Shown here: piece after piece, positions 1 through 8,278 of the stretch | Numbering within the stretch: the stretch's first letter is position 1 | Layout: every line of letters starts with the position of its first letter | Source of the DNA: a virus | Virus record (IMG/VR): IMGVR_UViG_3300033993_002101 | Location: 1-28,527 of that record | Strand: one strand, 5' to 3' | Length of the DNA stretch: 28,527 nt | The notes under the pieces: generated by a model | Seen by the model: only the letters and a program-made list of their open reading frames with translations | Databases searched by the model: none | What the model was told of the DNA's origin: nothing | Made by a program: the position numbers and the translations under genes

Positions 1-2
1 GC

Positions 3-959
3 GTGTGGCGCCACGGCGGGTCTATCGCGGGCATTATTGCGCCGACCTTTGACAGTTCCGCCGTAGGCCTTGAGGATTACATAGGCTTCATTTCCACACG
101 CGGCGAATTGGCTTTGTATCGCGGCACTGACCCGGCAAGCCCCACCACGTTTGAATTGCAAGGCGTGTTTTTGCTTGGCGCGCCGATTGGCCGGCGGTTC
201 TTCATTCAGACCGGCGGCGATTTCGCGCTGATGAATGTGGACGGCGTTGTGAGCCTGACGCAAGCGCTTGGCCTTGATCGCAGCGTGGTGGCGCGCACTT
301 CCGTCACTGACAAGATCACGCGCCTATTTACGGAAGCTGTCCAGCAATACGGCAGCAACTTCGGATGGTCTTTGACGGTGTTTCCCGAGGGCCATCGGGT
401 GATTGTGAACGTGCCAATCAGCACAACCGTGGCCATTCAATACGTGATGAACACGCTTTCCGGCGCGTGGTGCCGCTACACCAATCACAACGCGGCGTGT
501 TGGGCGACCTGGCAAGGCAATCTGTATTTTGGCGGGCAGGCCGGCGGCATCGTGTATCGCGCGGATTTCGGCACAAGTGACAATGGCAACGATATTGCAT
601 GGGGTTTGAAAACGGCCTTTTCTGATTTCAAGGTGCCAAGCCGGTTGAAGCGCTTTACCTTGCTGCGCCCGCTTATTCAGGCAACCGATAACCCGAATGC
701 TTCCATCGCGCTTGATGTGGATTATGGCGACCAGCCGGCGCAGAATGTCCCTTCCTTCACCAACACTTCCGCCTTGTGGGATAGCGCGGTGTGGGATGTT
801 TCGTCATGGGGCGGCACGCAAACGCTGCGGCCATGGGTTTCGCTTGGCAAGATCGGCTATGTGGGGGCGGTGCGAATGGCTGGGCAGACGCGCGGCTTCA
901 CCATGCAGCTTTCCGCTTTTGATATCGTGTTTGAACCAGCGCAAGCCTTGGGGTTGTGA
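3..959 (+). CDS. Tail / packaged-DNA stabilisation protein (gp10-like), 5' partial
   Basis: The frame is open to the window edge, so this is the C-terminal 318 residues of a longer virion protein. The visible part is beta-rich, with repeated short Gly/aromatic blades such as WCRYTNHNAACWATWQGNLY and FGGQAGGIVYRADFG. This resembles the beta-propeller C-terminal half of P22 gp10-like tail stabilisation or hub proteins of short-tailed phages. The family assignment comes from recognised sequence style and from position upstream of the ejection-protein genes, not from a diagnostic motif. Its stop (957-959) overlaps the next start as TGATG, so the two are translationally linked. The GTG at position 3 is only the first in-frame start inside the window and is unlikely to be the true start. 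A receptor-binding or tail-tube protein is an alternative. Confidence 0.6.
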   Translation: MWRHGGSIAGIIAPTFDSSAVGLEDYIGFISTRGELALYRGTDPASPTTFELQGVFLLGAPIGRRFFIQTGGDFALMNVDGVVSLTQALGLDRSVVARTSVTDKITRLFTEAVQQYGSNFGWSLTVFPEGHRVIVNVPISTTVAIQYVMNTLSGAWCRYTNHNAACWATWQGNLYFGGQAGGIVYRADFGTSDNGNDIAWGLKTAFSDFKVPSRLKRFTLLRPLIQATDNPNASIALDVDYGDQPAQNVPSFTNTSALWDSAVWDVSSWGGTQTLRPWVSLGKIGYVGAVRMAGQTRGFTMQLSAFDIVFEPAQALGL

Positions 960-1384
960 TGGATCTGGTGTTTGGCGAGGATCGCGCAATTGCGGAATGG
1001 GTCTTTGCGCGCATCCCCCACGCATCGGGCACTGCCGGCGATGGCTACGCCATTGGCGTGCATGACGGCGCGGCCTTGGTGGCGGGCGCGGTGTATTCCG
1101 GTTTTACTGAGGGCAATTGCGAAATGAGCATCGCCGCGGTGACGCCACGATGGGCGCAGCGCGGGGTAATACGGGCCTTGTTGCATTATCCCTTGGTGCA
1201 ATGCGAATTGCGCCGGGTGACGGCCATGGTGCCGCATGACGCGGCCCGCACGTTGCGCTTTTTGCGTGGTGTCGGGTTTAAGCAAGAAGGCACGTTGCGC
1301 GATTGGTTTTCGCCGCGCGTGCATGGCGCAGTGATGAGTTTCATGCGCCGCGATTTTGAACGGCTATTTGCCAAAAGGAATTGA
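959..1384 (+). CDS. GNAT-like N-acetyltransferase fold protein of the virion gene cluster
   Basis: A 141-residue protein started at the ATG of TGATG; a GTG three bases upstream is also possible. The middle (IAAVTPRWAQRGVIRALLHY) looks like the beta4-alpha3 region of GNAT acetyltransferases, with RWAQRG standing where the acetyl-CoA pyrophosphate loop normally lies. The later segment RTLRFLRGVGFKQEGTLRD matches the usual GNAT ending (an ARxFYxxxGF-like helix, then a strand). Small GNAT-like genes are common between tail and internal-protein genes of podovirus-like phages, and their substrate is generally unknown. It is tightly packed between the tail gene and the S74-domain gene, so it is late-expressed. 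Whether it is enzymatically active cannot be judged from the sequence. Confidence 0.65.
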   Translation: MDLVFGEDRAIAEWVFARIPHASGTAGDGYAIGVHDGAALVAGAVYSGFTEGNCEMSIAAVTPRWAQRGVIRALLHYPLVQCELRRVTAMVPHDAARTLRFLRGVGFKQEGTLRDWFSPRVHGAVMSFMRRDFERLFAKRN

Positions 1385-1386
1385 GA

Positions 1387-2427
1387 ATGGGCAAGAAAGC
1401 ACCTAGCGCGCCTGCCGCGCCTGATCCGGCTGCAACAACGGCGGCGGCTGCAAAAACAAACCGCGAAACGGCCATCACGCAATTTGGCTTGAACGCCATA
1501 AACCAGCGCGACCCTTACGGCAGCTTGCAATTCAACCAGATCGGCACTTGGGCAGACGGCACGCCACGCTTTGAAGCGGTGCAATCCTTAGCGCCGGAAG
1601 AACAACGCGCCTTGGACTTGTCCCGGCAGGCACAAGACATTTACGGGCAGGCTGGGGTGCAACAGCTTCAGTCTGTGCGGGAAAGGCTTGCAACGCCGCT
1701 GAGCCTGAACAACGAAGCCGTTGAAAGCCGCCTGATGGAATTGGGCAGCCGGCGGCTTAATCCGGTATTGGCGGAACGGCGCAACGCCATGGACACGCGC
1801 CTGCGCCAGCAAGGTTTGATGCCCGGCACGCAAGCCTATGATGTAGCAATGCGCAGCATTGGCGAGGCCGAGAACGACGCCTACAACCAACTGTTGCTGA
1901 CGGGACGCGGGCAGGCCATTAACGAAATCCTGACCGAGCGCGCCAGCCCCTTGAACGAGGCGGCGGCGCTGCTGACTGGCCAGCAAGTGCAGGCACCTAG
2001 CTTTGTGAACACGCCGCAGACCAGCGTGGCGCCGACCGATTACATGCAGGCCGAGGCGATGCGGCAGGCGTCTTTGAACAATGCGTTTAACGCGCGGAAC
2101 CAAAGCTACAACACGCAGCTCTCGGGCATGTATGGCCTGGGATCAGCTGCGATTGGCGCGGGTGGGCGATATGCAACCTATGGCGGTATGGGGCGCCAGC
2201 CAGCGCCAGGGCAGCCAGCGGCGCCTTCTGACCGCCGCCTGAAGCGTGAAATCCGCCGCGTCGGCACATGGGTCAATGGCCTGCCGATTTACGTTTGGCG
2301 CTACATTTGGGGCGGCCCGTTGCAAATGGGCTTTATGGCCGATGAAGTGGCGCAAGTGCATCCTGAAGCCGTGCTAACCGGCCCCGGCGGTTTCTTCATG
2401 GTGCGTTATGATCTGGCGGTGAGGTGA
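1387..2427 (+). CDS. Virion protein with C-terminal S74-type intramolecular chaperone domain
   Basis: A 346-residue protein. I place the start at the ATG preceded by AAGGA (about 1374-1378) rather than the TTG at 1381. The N-terminus is Ala/Pro-rich, followed by long helical stretches rich in Q, E, R and N (about residues 60-230), as in internal or core virion proteins. Residues 281 to the end carry SDRRLKREIRRVG, a GLPIYVWRY strand, a GFMADEVAQVHPEAV helix and a final VRYD. This is the layout of the Peptidase_S74 / endosialidase chaperone domain, which normally autocleaves after trimerisation at the Ser of its SD motif. S74 domains usually end tail fibres or spikes, yet this gene sits with the ejection proteins. 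It lies 3 bases before the transglycosylase gene. Confidence 0.7.
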   Translation: MGKKAPSAPAAPDPAATTAAAAKTNRETAITQFGLNAINQRDPYGSLQFNQIGTWADGTPRFEAVQSLAPEEQRALDLSRQAQDIYGQAGVQQLQSVRERLATPLSLNNEAVESRLMELGSRRLNPVLAERRNAMDTRLRQQGLMPGTQAYDVAMRSIGEAENDAYNQLLLTGRGQAINEILTERASPLNEAAALLTGQQVQAPSFVNTPQTSVAPTDYMQAEAMRQASLNNAFNARNQSYNTQLSGMYGLGSAAIGAGGRYATYGGMGRQPAPGQPAAPSDRRLKREIRRVGTWVNGLPIYVWRYIWGGPLQMGFMADEVAQVHPEAVLTGPGGFFMVRYDLAVR

Positions 2428-2430
2428 TCC

Positions 2431-4179
2431 ATGTCTGAATCCTACGCATCCAATCCCGCGCTTGCCATGGCGCTGCGCCGTGGGCGGCTGTCCGATCAAT
2501 TGCTTGCCGATAGCCTAAAGCCGCGCAACGTGGGCGGTCATGCGGGCGGTCTGGCGCAGATGGGCACGGCGCTGATCGGCGGGGTTATGGCTGGCCTTGA
2601 AAACCGGCGGATTGATCAATTGTTGAAGCGTCAAGAGGATGCCCGCAGGCAATCTATGGCGCAAATGCTAGCCGGTCCTTCTGAACCTGCCGAAACGCCT
2701 GCCGCGCCTGTTGAAATGCCAGCGCAGCCAGAAGGCGCGATGGTAACGCCTGCCGCCGCGCCTGCGCGTGTAAACGCTGCGCCCATGCCACCGCCTGATT
2801 TAATGCAGCATTTTGAAGCGGCATCGGCTGAAACAGGCATTCCGGTGCCGGTCTTGGTTGCTCAAGCCCGGCAAGAAAGCAATTTCAACCCACAAGCGCG
2901 CGGCAGGGCTGGCGAGATTGGCGTAATGCAGATCATGCCATCAACGGCGCGCCAGCCAGGCTTTGGCATGGCAGGCGTTGATCCAGAAACGCTAAACGAC
3001 CCCGGCGCAAACATCCGGTTTGGTGCGCGATACTTGCGCGGACGCGCGGGTGCAAATGCGGATTTCAACGATCCGCAAGCCTTGGCCGCCGCGCTTCGGA
3101 ATTACAACGGCGGCGGTGATCCGAATTACGTTCAAAACGTGATGCGCTTTATGCCGCAAGATTTGGCCACGCCCGCCGCACTAAACCCCGCACAAATGGC
3201 CCAAGTGCCTGCGCCTCAAGCGCCCGGCATGGGCCAGCAAGCGCCCACCGCAACGCAACCTGCAAGGCGTGGGGCTGGTGACACTGTGACAATTGGCGGC
3301 CAAAATTTCTCAATGCGCGGCATCATGGCGGCAATGTCTGATCCTGATCCTCAAATGTCTCAATATGCCCGCACGTTGTTCACTTCCGCGCAACGGCAGC
3401 CTGACGAATTTGAGCGATTGCTCAATCAGGCTGGCATAATCCCGGGATCGCCGCAAGCGCAACGCTTCGCGCAACAGCGCCTAGAGCGGCTTGGCGCGCC
3501 TCCGCAAACAAATGTTAACCTTCCGGCAAGCGAAACGGCGCTTTTGCGGGCGGATACTGACACGCTCAAAGCGCAAAATGAGGCTGCGACACAAGCGCGC
3601 GGTCTGATTACTTTGTTTGACCGTGGCGAGGCTGCAATTAAGCGTTTGCCGACGGAAGGCACCGCAGCGCAATTCTTGCCAATTTTTGGTCAGCTTGCAT
3701 CTTCCCTTGGGTTTAAGGTCGAAGGTTCTTCTGAGGCTGAAGTTCTGGACAGCATCACAACGCAACTTGCCGTCTTGCAGCGTGCGCCTGGCAGCGGTGC
3801 AACGTCTGATTTTGAAATGCGGATGTTCCTTCGCGCCGTGCCGCAATTGGGCAAAACCCGCGAGGGCAACTTGCAGATTCTGGATATGGGCCGACGCTTG
3901 GCGCGGCGGCGCATTGAAGAGGCTAATATCTGGCGCCGTAACGCGGGCGCGCCTGACATTATGGATAAGCTTGACAATCTTGGACCTATTTTCAACGAAG
4001 AAGAGCGCCAGATGTTGAACGATGCCATTGCGGTTTCCGATACAGCAGCGCCACGCCCTGGCGCAGCCGAATTTAGGGCAGGGCAGCCGGTGAGGGTAGG
4101 TTCCCCAGATGAAGCTCGCCGATTGCCTAGCGGCACGCCGATCATCTTACCGGACGGCACGCAAGGGCGTGTCCCATGA
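2431..4179 (+). CDS. Internal virion protein with soluble lytic transglycosylase (SLT) domain
   Basis: A 582-residue protein; the ATG is preceded by GAGGTGATCC. Residues about 125-240 form an SLT/Goose-lysozyme-like domain. They include QESNFNP with the predicted catalytic Glu149, the GVMQIMP motif at 164-170, a RFGARYLR helix near 196-203 and NYNGG at 224-228. The domain is flanked by Pro/Ala-rich linkers (about 82-122 and 240-285) and a long helical C-terminal half. The expected role is local cleavage of peptidoglycan during DNA ejection, as for T7 gp16 or P22-type ejection proteins. It sits between two other probable ejection proteins, and its last four bases (ATGA) overlap the next start. 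Since no separate endolysin is seen in the window, an extra role in lysis is possible but unsupported. Confidence 0.88.
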   Translation: MSESYASNPALAMALRRGRLSDQLLADSLKPRNVGGHAGGLAQMGTALIGGVMAGLENRRIDQLLKRQEDARRQSMAQMLAGPSEPAETPAAPVEMPAQPEGAMVTPAAAPARVNAAPMPPPDLMQHFEAASAETGIPVPVLVAQARQESNFNPQARGRAGEIGVMQIMPSTARQPGFGMAGVDPETLNDPGANIRFGARYLRGRAGANADFNDPQALAAALRNYNGGGDPNYVQNVMRFMPQDLATPAALNPAQMAQVPAPQAPGMGQQAPTATQPARRGAGDTVTIGGQNFSMRGIMAAMSDPDPQMSQYARTLFTSAQRQPDEFERLLNQAGIIPGSPQAQRFAQQRLERLGAPPQTNVNLPASETALLRADTDTLKAQNEAATQARGLITLFDRGEAAIKRLPTEGTAAQFLPIFGQLASSLGFKVEGSSEAEVLDSITTQLAVLQRAPGSGATSDFEMRMFLRAVPQLGKTREGNLQILDMGRRLARRRIEEANIWRRNAGAPDIMDKLDNLGPIFNEEERQMLNDAIAVSDTAAPRPGAAEFRAGQPVRVGSPDEARRLPSGTPIILPDGTQGRVP

Positions 4180-6257
4180 GCGGCGTTGATCCTTGGGCAG
4201 ATTTCCGCGTCAGTGCAGAACCGCCTGCAGCAAGTGATCCTTGGGCAGAATTTCGCGTTACCGAGCCGCGCCGTGGGCCGGTGACGACCGGCGAAGTTTT
4301 GACAGGCTTGGGCCGCACTGGTTTGGACATTGCCGATAAGGCAGTCCGCACGCTGGCGCGCGGCGCAACCATGAATTTTGCCGATGAAATTGCCGCGTCT
4401 GCAAGGTCTGGCAGCATTGGCGGCATGACGCCCAATCTCTACGGCAACTATGAGCAAGCCTTGGCGGAAGAACGGCGCCGCGATGCCGAATTTGATGCGC
4501 GCAATCCGGGCTTATCGCTTGCCGGTCAGATGGTTGGCGGTGCGGCATTGCCGGTGCGCTTGGCAAGTGGCGCCAGTTCTATGCTTGGCGCCGTTGCGCG
4601 GGGCGCTGGCACAGGCGCGGCTTTGGGTGCGGCGGCAGGCTTTGGCGAAGGTCAAGGCGGGCTTGTGCCGCGTTCGCTCAATGCCGCTGAGGGCGCCGTA
4701 GTAGGTGGTGCGCTTGGTGCGGCTATTCCGCCTGCTTTGGCTGGCGCCACGGCGCTAGGCGGGCTTGCTGGGCGCTTGACGGGCACAGCAGATCGGACAG
4801 CGCCCGCGCAACGGCTTTTCTTGCGCGATTTAGAGCGCGATGCGATTTCGCCGGAAGAATTGTTGCGCCGGTCAACGGCGGCTGGTGAGGCGCCGCTTGG
4901 CTTGGTGGATTTGGCCGGCGAAAATGTCCGGCAGGCAGGATCGGCAATTGCGCGGATGCCTGGCGAGGGGCAGCGCATGGCTGGCGCGTTGCTGACTGAG
5001 CGCGGTGGTGCGGCGCAAGCTGATCGGCTGCGTAGCACGGTGCGCGAAGTGGTAAACGCGGACGATTACACTGACACACTTGCCAAAGTGGTTAAATCGC
5101 GCCGCGAAGCCGGTCAGGAAAATTATGCCCGAGCTTATGAGCGCATGATGCCGAATGATCCCCGTCTCTCTCGTTTTCTTTCTGATAAAGACGTGCAAAA
5201 AGGCATTTTTGAGGGCATGGAAAGCCTGCGCCGTGACGCGCTAATTCAAGATCGCCCATTTGATCCGTCTGCCTTTGGAATGAGCATCAATGACCGAGGG
5301 CAAATTGTGCTTGGCGATGGTCCAATCCCGACACAATTGATTGATGCGGCCAAGCGCGGATTGGATGCATTGGAAGAAGCATCCCGCACGTCAACAGGCG
5401 CGGCAACGTCAAAAAGCCGAGAGATTTCTGGCTTGCGGCGGGCGCTTTTGGAACGCGCCGATGAATTAAACCCGGATTTTGCCAAAGCTCGTGCCGCTTA
5501 TGCGGGTGACACGGCGCTTATCAACGCGGCGCGCGATGGCCGCCGCCTTGCCGTAATGAGGCCGGAAGATTTTGAGATGACCGCCGCCGATTTGCGTGGC
5601 ATGTCCGAAAGTGAACGCGAGTTCTTCCGGCTTGGCGTGGCGCGCGGGTTGATTGACCGGATCAATTCAGCGCCTGACAATGCAGAGGCTACGCGGCTGC
5701 GCCAGATGTTCGGCACTGAGTTTATGCGTGAGCGCATGCGGGCAATCTTTGATAAGCCGGAAGATTACACGCGATTTTCGCAGATGATGGATCAAGAATT
5801 GGCAATGGCGCAAACCAATCGCGCCATAAATCCGCAAGGCGGCAGCCCAACCATGCCTTTAACGGCGCGCCGTGAGGATTTGGCAACGCCACCGCGCGGG
5901 CCAATCATTGGCAGCATTATCGGGCGCGACCCAAGCGAAGGCTTTAACGTGGGAGACGTCACACGCGCTTATCGTTTTGGCGGCGCGGATTACGCGGCGC
6001 AGCGCGTGCAAGAGCAAGCAAGCCGCGCCCGCAGCGCAAGCGCGTTAGAACGAAACGCGGCAGATTACGCGCGCATGTTGTTCACCACGCCGTCAAGTGA
6101 GCGGTCTAGAATGGCCGAGGCTCTTTTGCAGCGCGGCATTTCCGAAGGAGCGCGAAACCGCCTCGCTGCTTCTCTTGGTCAAGCGCTTTTGCGAGACGCT
6201 GGGATTGTCGGCGGGCAAGCTGACGTTCCCGGAGTTCCGCGACTTTTGCCGCAATAA
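4176..6257 (+). CDS. Gly/Ala-rich DNA-ejection (internal virion) protein
   Basis: A 693-residue protein starting in an ATGA overlap with the transglycosylase gene. The N-terminus has two copies of DPWA(D/E)FRV (residues 5-12 and 21-28), encoded by an identical 14-base stretch at 4188-4201 and 4236-4249. Residues about 110-205 are very rich in Gly and Ala with small hydrophobics (for example GAGTGAALGAAAGFGEGQGG), a glycine-zipper-like segment that could insert into membranes. The rest is helical and charged. This pattern fits the large pore-forming ejection proteins of podoviruses. No enzyme motif is seen. The last 150 bases overlap a probable opposite-strand gene (6106-6357). Confidence 0.7.
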   Translation: MSGVDPWADFRVSAEPPAASDPWAEFRVTEPRRGPVTTGEVLTGLGRTGLDIADKAVRTLARGATMNFADEIAASARSGSIGGMTPNLYGNYEQALAEERRRDAEFDARNPGLSLAGQMVGGAALPVRLASGASSMLGAVARGAGTGAALGAAAGFGEGQGGLVPRSLNAAEGAVVGGALGAAIPPALAGATALGGLAGRLTGTADRTAPAQRLFLRDLERDAISPEELLRRSTAAGEAPLGLVDLAGENVRQAGSAIARMPGEGQRMAGALLTERGGAAQADRLRSTVREVVNADDYTDTLAKVVKSRREAGQENYARAYERMMPNDPRLSRFLSDKDVQKGIFEGMESLRRDALIQDRPFDPSAFGMSINDRGQIVLGDGPIPTQLIDAAKRGLDALEEASRTSTGAATSKSREISGLRRALLERADELNPDFAKARAAYAGDTALINAARDGRRLAVMRPEDFEMTAADLRGMSESEREFFRLGVARGLIDRINSAPDNAEATRLRQMFGTEFMRERMRAIFDKPEDYTRFSQMMDQELAMAQTNRAINPQGGSPTMPLTARREDLATPPRGPIIGSIIGRDPSEGFNVGDVTRAYRFGGADYAAQRVQEQASRARSASALERNAADYARMLFTTPSSERSRMAEALLQRGISEGARNRLAASLGQALLRDAGIVGGQADVPGVPRLLPQ

Positions 6258-6357
6258 CGCCAAAAACCAAAAAAATACTCGCCATGGTGGCGCCCATGCC
6301 AATTCCGGCGCCAAAACCCCATGCGGCTAATTCGACCAATCGCCAAGCATAATCCAT
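6106..6357 (-). CDS. Probable small membrane protein on the opposite strand, moron-like
   Basis: An 83-residue frame reading against all neighbouring late genes. It has a short amphipathic start (MDYAWRLVELAAW), one clear membrane segment of about 25 residues (FGAGIGMGATMASIFLVFGVIAAK), then a strongly basic, Gln-rich helical tail (ELRERQLARRQSQRLAKAL). It occupies a 149-base gap between + strand genes, unusual in this otherwise gap-free genome, and its 3' half overlaps the end of the ejection-protein gene. The ATG at 6357-6355 has only a G-rich stretch (TGCGGGG) as ribosome site. No promoter was identified. It could be a small host-envelope modifier or lysis-linked protein, or a fortuitous antisense frame. 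Confidence 0.45.
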   Translation of the reverse strand: MDYAWRLVELAAWGFGAGIGMGATMASIFLVFGVIAAKVAELRERQLARRQSQRLAKALDQEKQRGGFALLRKCRAAKEPRPF

Positions 6358-6406
6358 CCCCGCACCATACCCGGTTGCGCCCCTTTTGTCATGGAGAAAC
6401 CCGCCC

Positions 6407-7477
6407 ATGCCCCGCAATGGTTCCGGCACTTACACGCGCCCGCAGTCTGATTACGTCCCCGGCACGACTATCCTGGCCACGTCAGTCAATTCTGACCTAA
6501 ACGACATGGCGTCGGCCTTGACGGCATCGCTTGCGCGGGACGGTCAGACCACGCCGACTGCGAACATTCCGCTAGGCGGGTTTCGCATTACCGGCCTGGG
6601 TAATGCCACTGCCGCGACGGATGCCGCAACGCTTGGGCAGGTTGATGGGCGGGCAGAAATTGACCTTGCCAGCGCAAGCACGACTAACATCGGCGCGCAA
6701 CAATCCGACAACGTGCGGATTACTGGCACCACGACGATTACCAGCTTCGGCACTATCGCAAGCGGCGTCACGCGCCAGTTGCGGTTTGCGGCGGCGCTGA
6801 CGCTGACGCATAACGCGACCAGCCTGATCCTGCCGGGCGGTGCCAATATCATCACGGCGGCTGGTGATACCGCTACGGCGGTTAGCCTTGGGTCTGGTAA
6901 TTGGGTTGTGACTGATTTTATGCCGGCGTCAGGCTGGCGTGGGTCTTCTGTTGTGCTGGCCGAAGCCATTGCCAGTGGCAGCGCGACGCTGGACATCACG
7001 ACTGGTCTTGATAACACCTATGATAGATATGAATTGGAATTGGTGGATTTGAAGCCTGCAACCAATGATGTTCAGGCGGCGCTACGCATCGGCACTGGCG
7101 CGGGGCCGACATGGCAGACCGGCGCGAGCGCTTATGCATCTTCGATTTTGGGGATTGGATCTGGATCGACTGCGCTTTTGGGAAATACTGCCGGCGGTTT
7201 TATTCCGTTGTCGCAAGCGCCGGGTGGTGGGAATGGCGTGATAAGTTTGGCTGGTTATCCAGGGTTGCGCGGGCTGATCCGCTTTTACAATCCAGAAAGC
7301 ACGGATCGCTGGAATTGCAATTTGAGCGTCGAGCATTTCACTGGTTCGGGCGCTCTTGTCAGTCTAACCGGCGGCGGTCTTTATGGCGCAGCAAGCGCAA
7401 TCACAGGTTTGCGGTTCTATTTTTCAACGGGAAATATCAGCAGCGGCTCCATTCGCTTGCTTGGGTATAGGAAATAA
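6407..7477 (+). CDS. Tail fibre protein
   Basis: A 356-residue protein; the ATG has GGAG ten bases upstream. The N-terminal 70 residues carry the familiar fibre signature of many podovirus-like phages: MPRNGSGTYTRP, a GTTI turn, an N-rich helix ending ARDGQTTPTANIPLGGF, then GLGNATAATDAATLGQV. The rest is a long Thr/Ser/Gly-rich repetitive region, consistent with a trimeric beta-helical shaft and receptor-binding tip. No S74 chaperone ending is present here; the one S74-like domain in the window is on another gene. It is the last virion gene before the lysis cassette. Confidence 0.85.
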   Translation: MPRNGSGTYTRPQSDYVPGTTILATSVNSDLNDMASALTASLARDGQTTPTANIPLGGFRITGLGNATAATDAATLGQVDGRAEIDLASASTTNIGAQQSDNVRITGTTTITSFGTIASGVTRQLRFAAALTLTHNATSLILPGGANIITAAGDTATAVSLGSGNWVVTDFMPASGWRGSSVVLAEAIASGSATLDITTGLDNTYDRYELELVDLKPATNDVQAALRIGTGAGPTWQTGASAYASSILGIGSGSTALLGNTAGGFIPLSQAPGGGNGVISLAGYPGLRGLIRFYNPESTDRWNCNLSVEHFTGSGALVSLTGGGLYGAASAITGLRFYFSTGNISSGSIRLLGYRK

Positions 7478-7481
7478 TTGC

Positions 7482-7697
7482 ATGGCCCCGATTGATCCTC
7501 GCGATTTTGGCAGGCTGGAGGCGGAAGTCTTGAGCCTGCAAAAGCAAGTAACCGCAATGGCGGAAGACATGCGCGCTGTTCGGACAGTGCTTGACCAAGC
7601 AAAGGGAAGCTGGCGCGTGATTGTCGCGGTGGCAGGCCTGACAAGCGCCATTACCGTGCTGGCCATTAAGCTCCTGCCGTTTTGGCCATTTCGATGA
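7482..7697 (+). CDS. XhlA-like coiled-coil / single-TM lysis-associated protein
   Basis: A 71-residue protein. I choose the ATG at 7482 because AGGA lies just upstream and the longer frame would run into the fibre gene. Residues 8-42 form a heptad-like charged helix (LEAEVLSLQKQVTAMAEDMRA), followed by one membrane segment of about 22 residues (VIVAVAGLTSAITVLAIKLL) and a short aromatic end. This architecture matches the XhlA/hemolysin-like family found beside phage holins. It overlaps the LydA-like holin gene by ATGA. The likely role is as an accessory to host membrane permeabilisation. Confidence 0.6.
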   Translation: MAPIDPRDFGRLEAEVLSLQKQVTAMAEDMRAVRTVLDQAKGSWRVIVAVAGLTSAITVLAIKLLPFWPFR

Positions 7698-7987
7698 ACA
7701 AAGAAGAAATGTTCATCAGCGTTATTTTGGCCGCCGCGTCAGGATGGATTGCGGCGCTTGGGCGCGAATTGAAAAACGAGCGCAGGCGCTTGAATTGGAA
7801 GCTGGTTGCACTGGAAACGCCAAGCGCCATTTCTTGCGGGGTGATCGGCGGCGGCATTGCAATCATGGCAGGCTGGACGCATCCCCTGGCAATCGCAGCT
7901 TGCGCTTCCGTCGCTGGGCATATTGGGAGCGCGGTCATGATGGCATTCATCATCAATTGGCTAAAGAAGCGCGCCGGCAATGAATGA
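7694..7987 (+). CDS. LydA-like phage holin
   Basis: A 97-residue protein; the ATG in the ATGA overlap is preferred over the TTG at 7682. It has a short N-terminal membrane segment (MFISVILAAASGWIAALGREL), a charged cytoplasmic loop (KNERRRLNWK) and two further hydrophobic segments (about 45-65 and 68-90), ending in a basic tail (KKRAGNE). This topology and the 'AAxSGWIAALGREL' start resemble the superfamily III (LydA) holins. Its role would be timed pore formation in the inner membrane. It lies in a cassette with an XhlA-like protein and a second holin. Confidence 0.65.
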   Translation: MNKEEMFISVILAAASGWIAALGRELKNERRRLNWKLVALETPSAISCGVIGGGIAIMAGWTHPLAIAACASVAGHIGSAVMMAFIINWLKKRAGNE

Positions 7988-8267
7988 CGCGATGGTGAAC
8001 GCTCTGAAATCGCGCGGGTCTATGAACAATGAGGATTGCGAAGTCTTGACGCGCATTCTCATGGGCACGCCCGACATGCGCGGCGAGCGCTATCCTGTAA
8101 TGCAACAAGCCGCCCCACTGGCGCCGACCATGCGCGAGCAAAGCGCCGGGCTAATGGCGATGTTGCACAAACGACCAGAAGAATTGACCAATGCTGAAAA
8201 GGCAAAAATGGCTTTGCTTGAGGGGGTTCTCATGCAAGGCGGGCCGTTCCCCAAAGTGCAACGATGA
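7980..8267 (+). CDS. Conserved-looking small protein in the lysis cassette, unknown function
   Basis: A 95-residue soluble-looking protein, starting within an 8-base overlap with the holin gene; an internal ATG at 7992 is an alternative start. It is helical with several Met residues, and no membrane segment, cysteine pair or catalytic motif stands out. It is placed between two holin genes where an endolysin or spanin would often be found. It is much shorter than usual endolysins and shows no amidase, muramidase or peptidase signature, so I do not assign lysis activity. Confidence 0.6.
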   Translation: MNDAMVNALKSRGSMNNEDCEVLTRILMGTPDMRGERYPVMQQAAPLAPTMREQSAGLMAMLHKRPEELTNAEKAKMALLEGVLMQGGPFPKVQR

Positions 8268-8278
8268 AGGATTGACCC

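Noticed and set aside
3690-4457. 255-residue - strand frame in the virion cluster
   Set aside because: It spans two clearly coding + strand genes and has a Cys/Arg-rich composition typical of antisense shadow frames.
6097-6330. 77-residue + strand frame in the gap before the tail fibre gene
   Set aside because: It lies inside the ejection gene for most of its length and has no ribosome site; the - strand frame there has a convincing membrane protein pattern.
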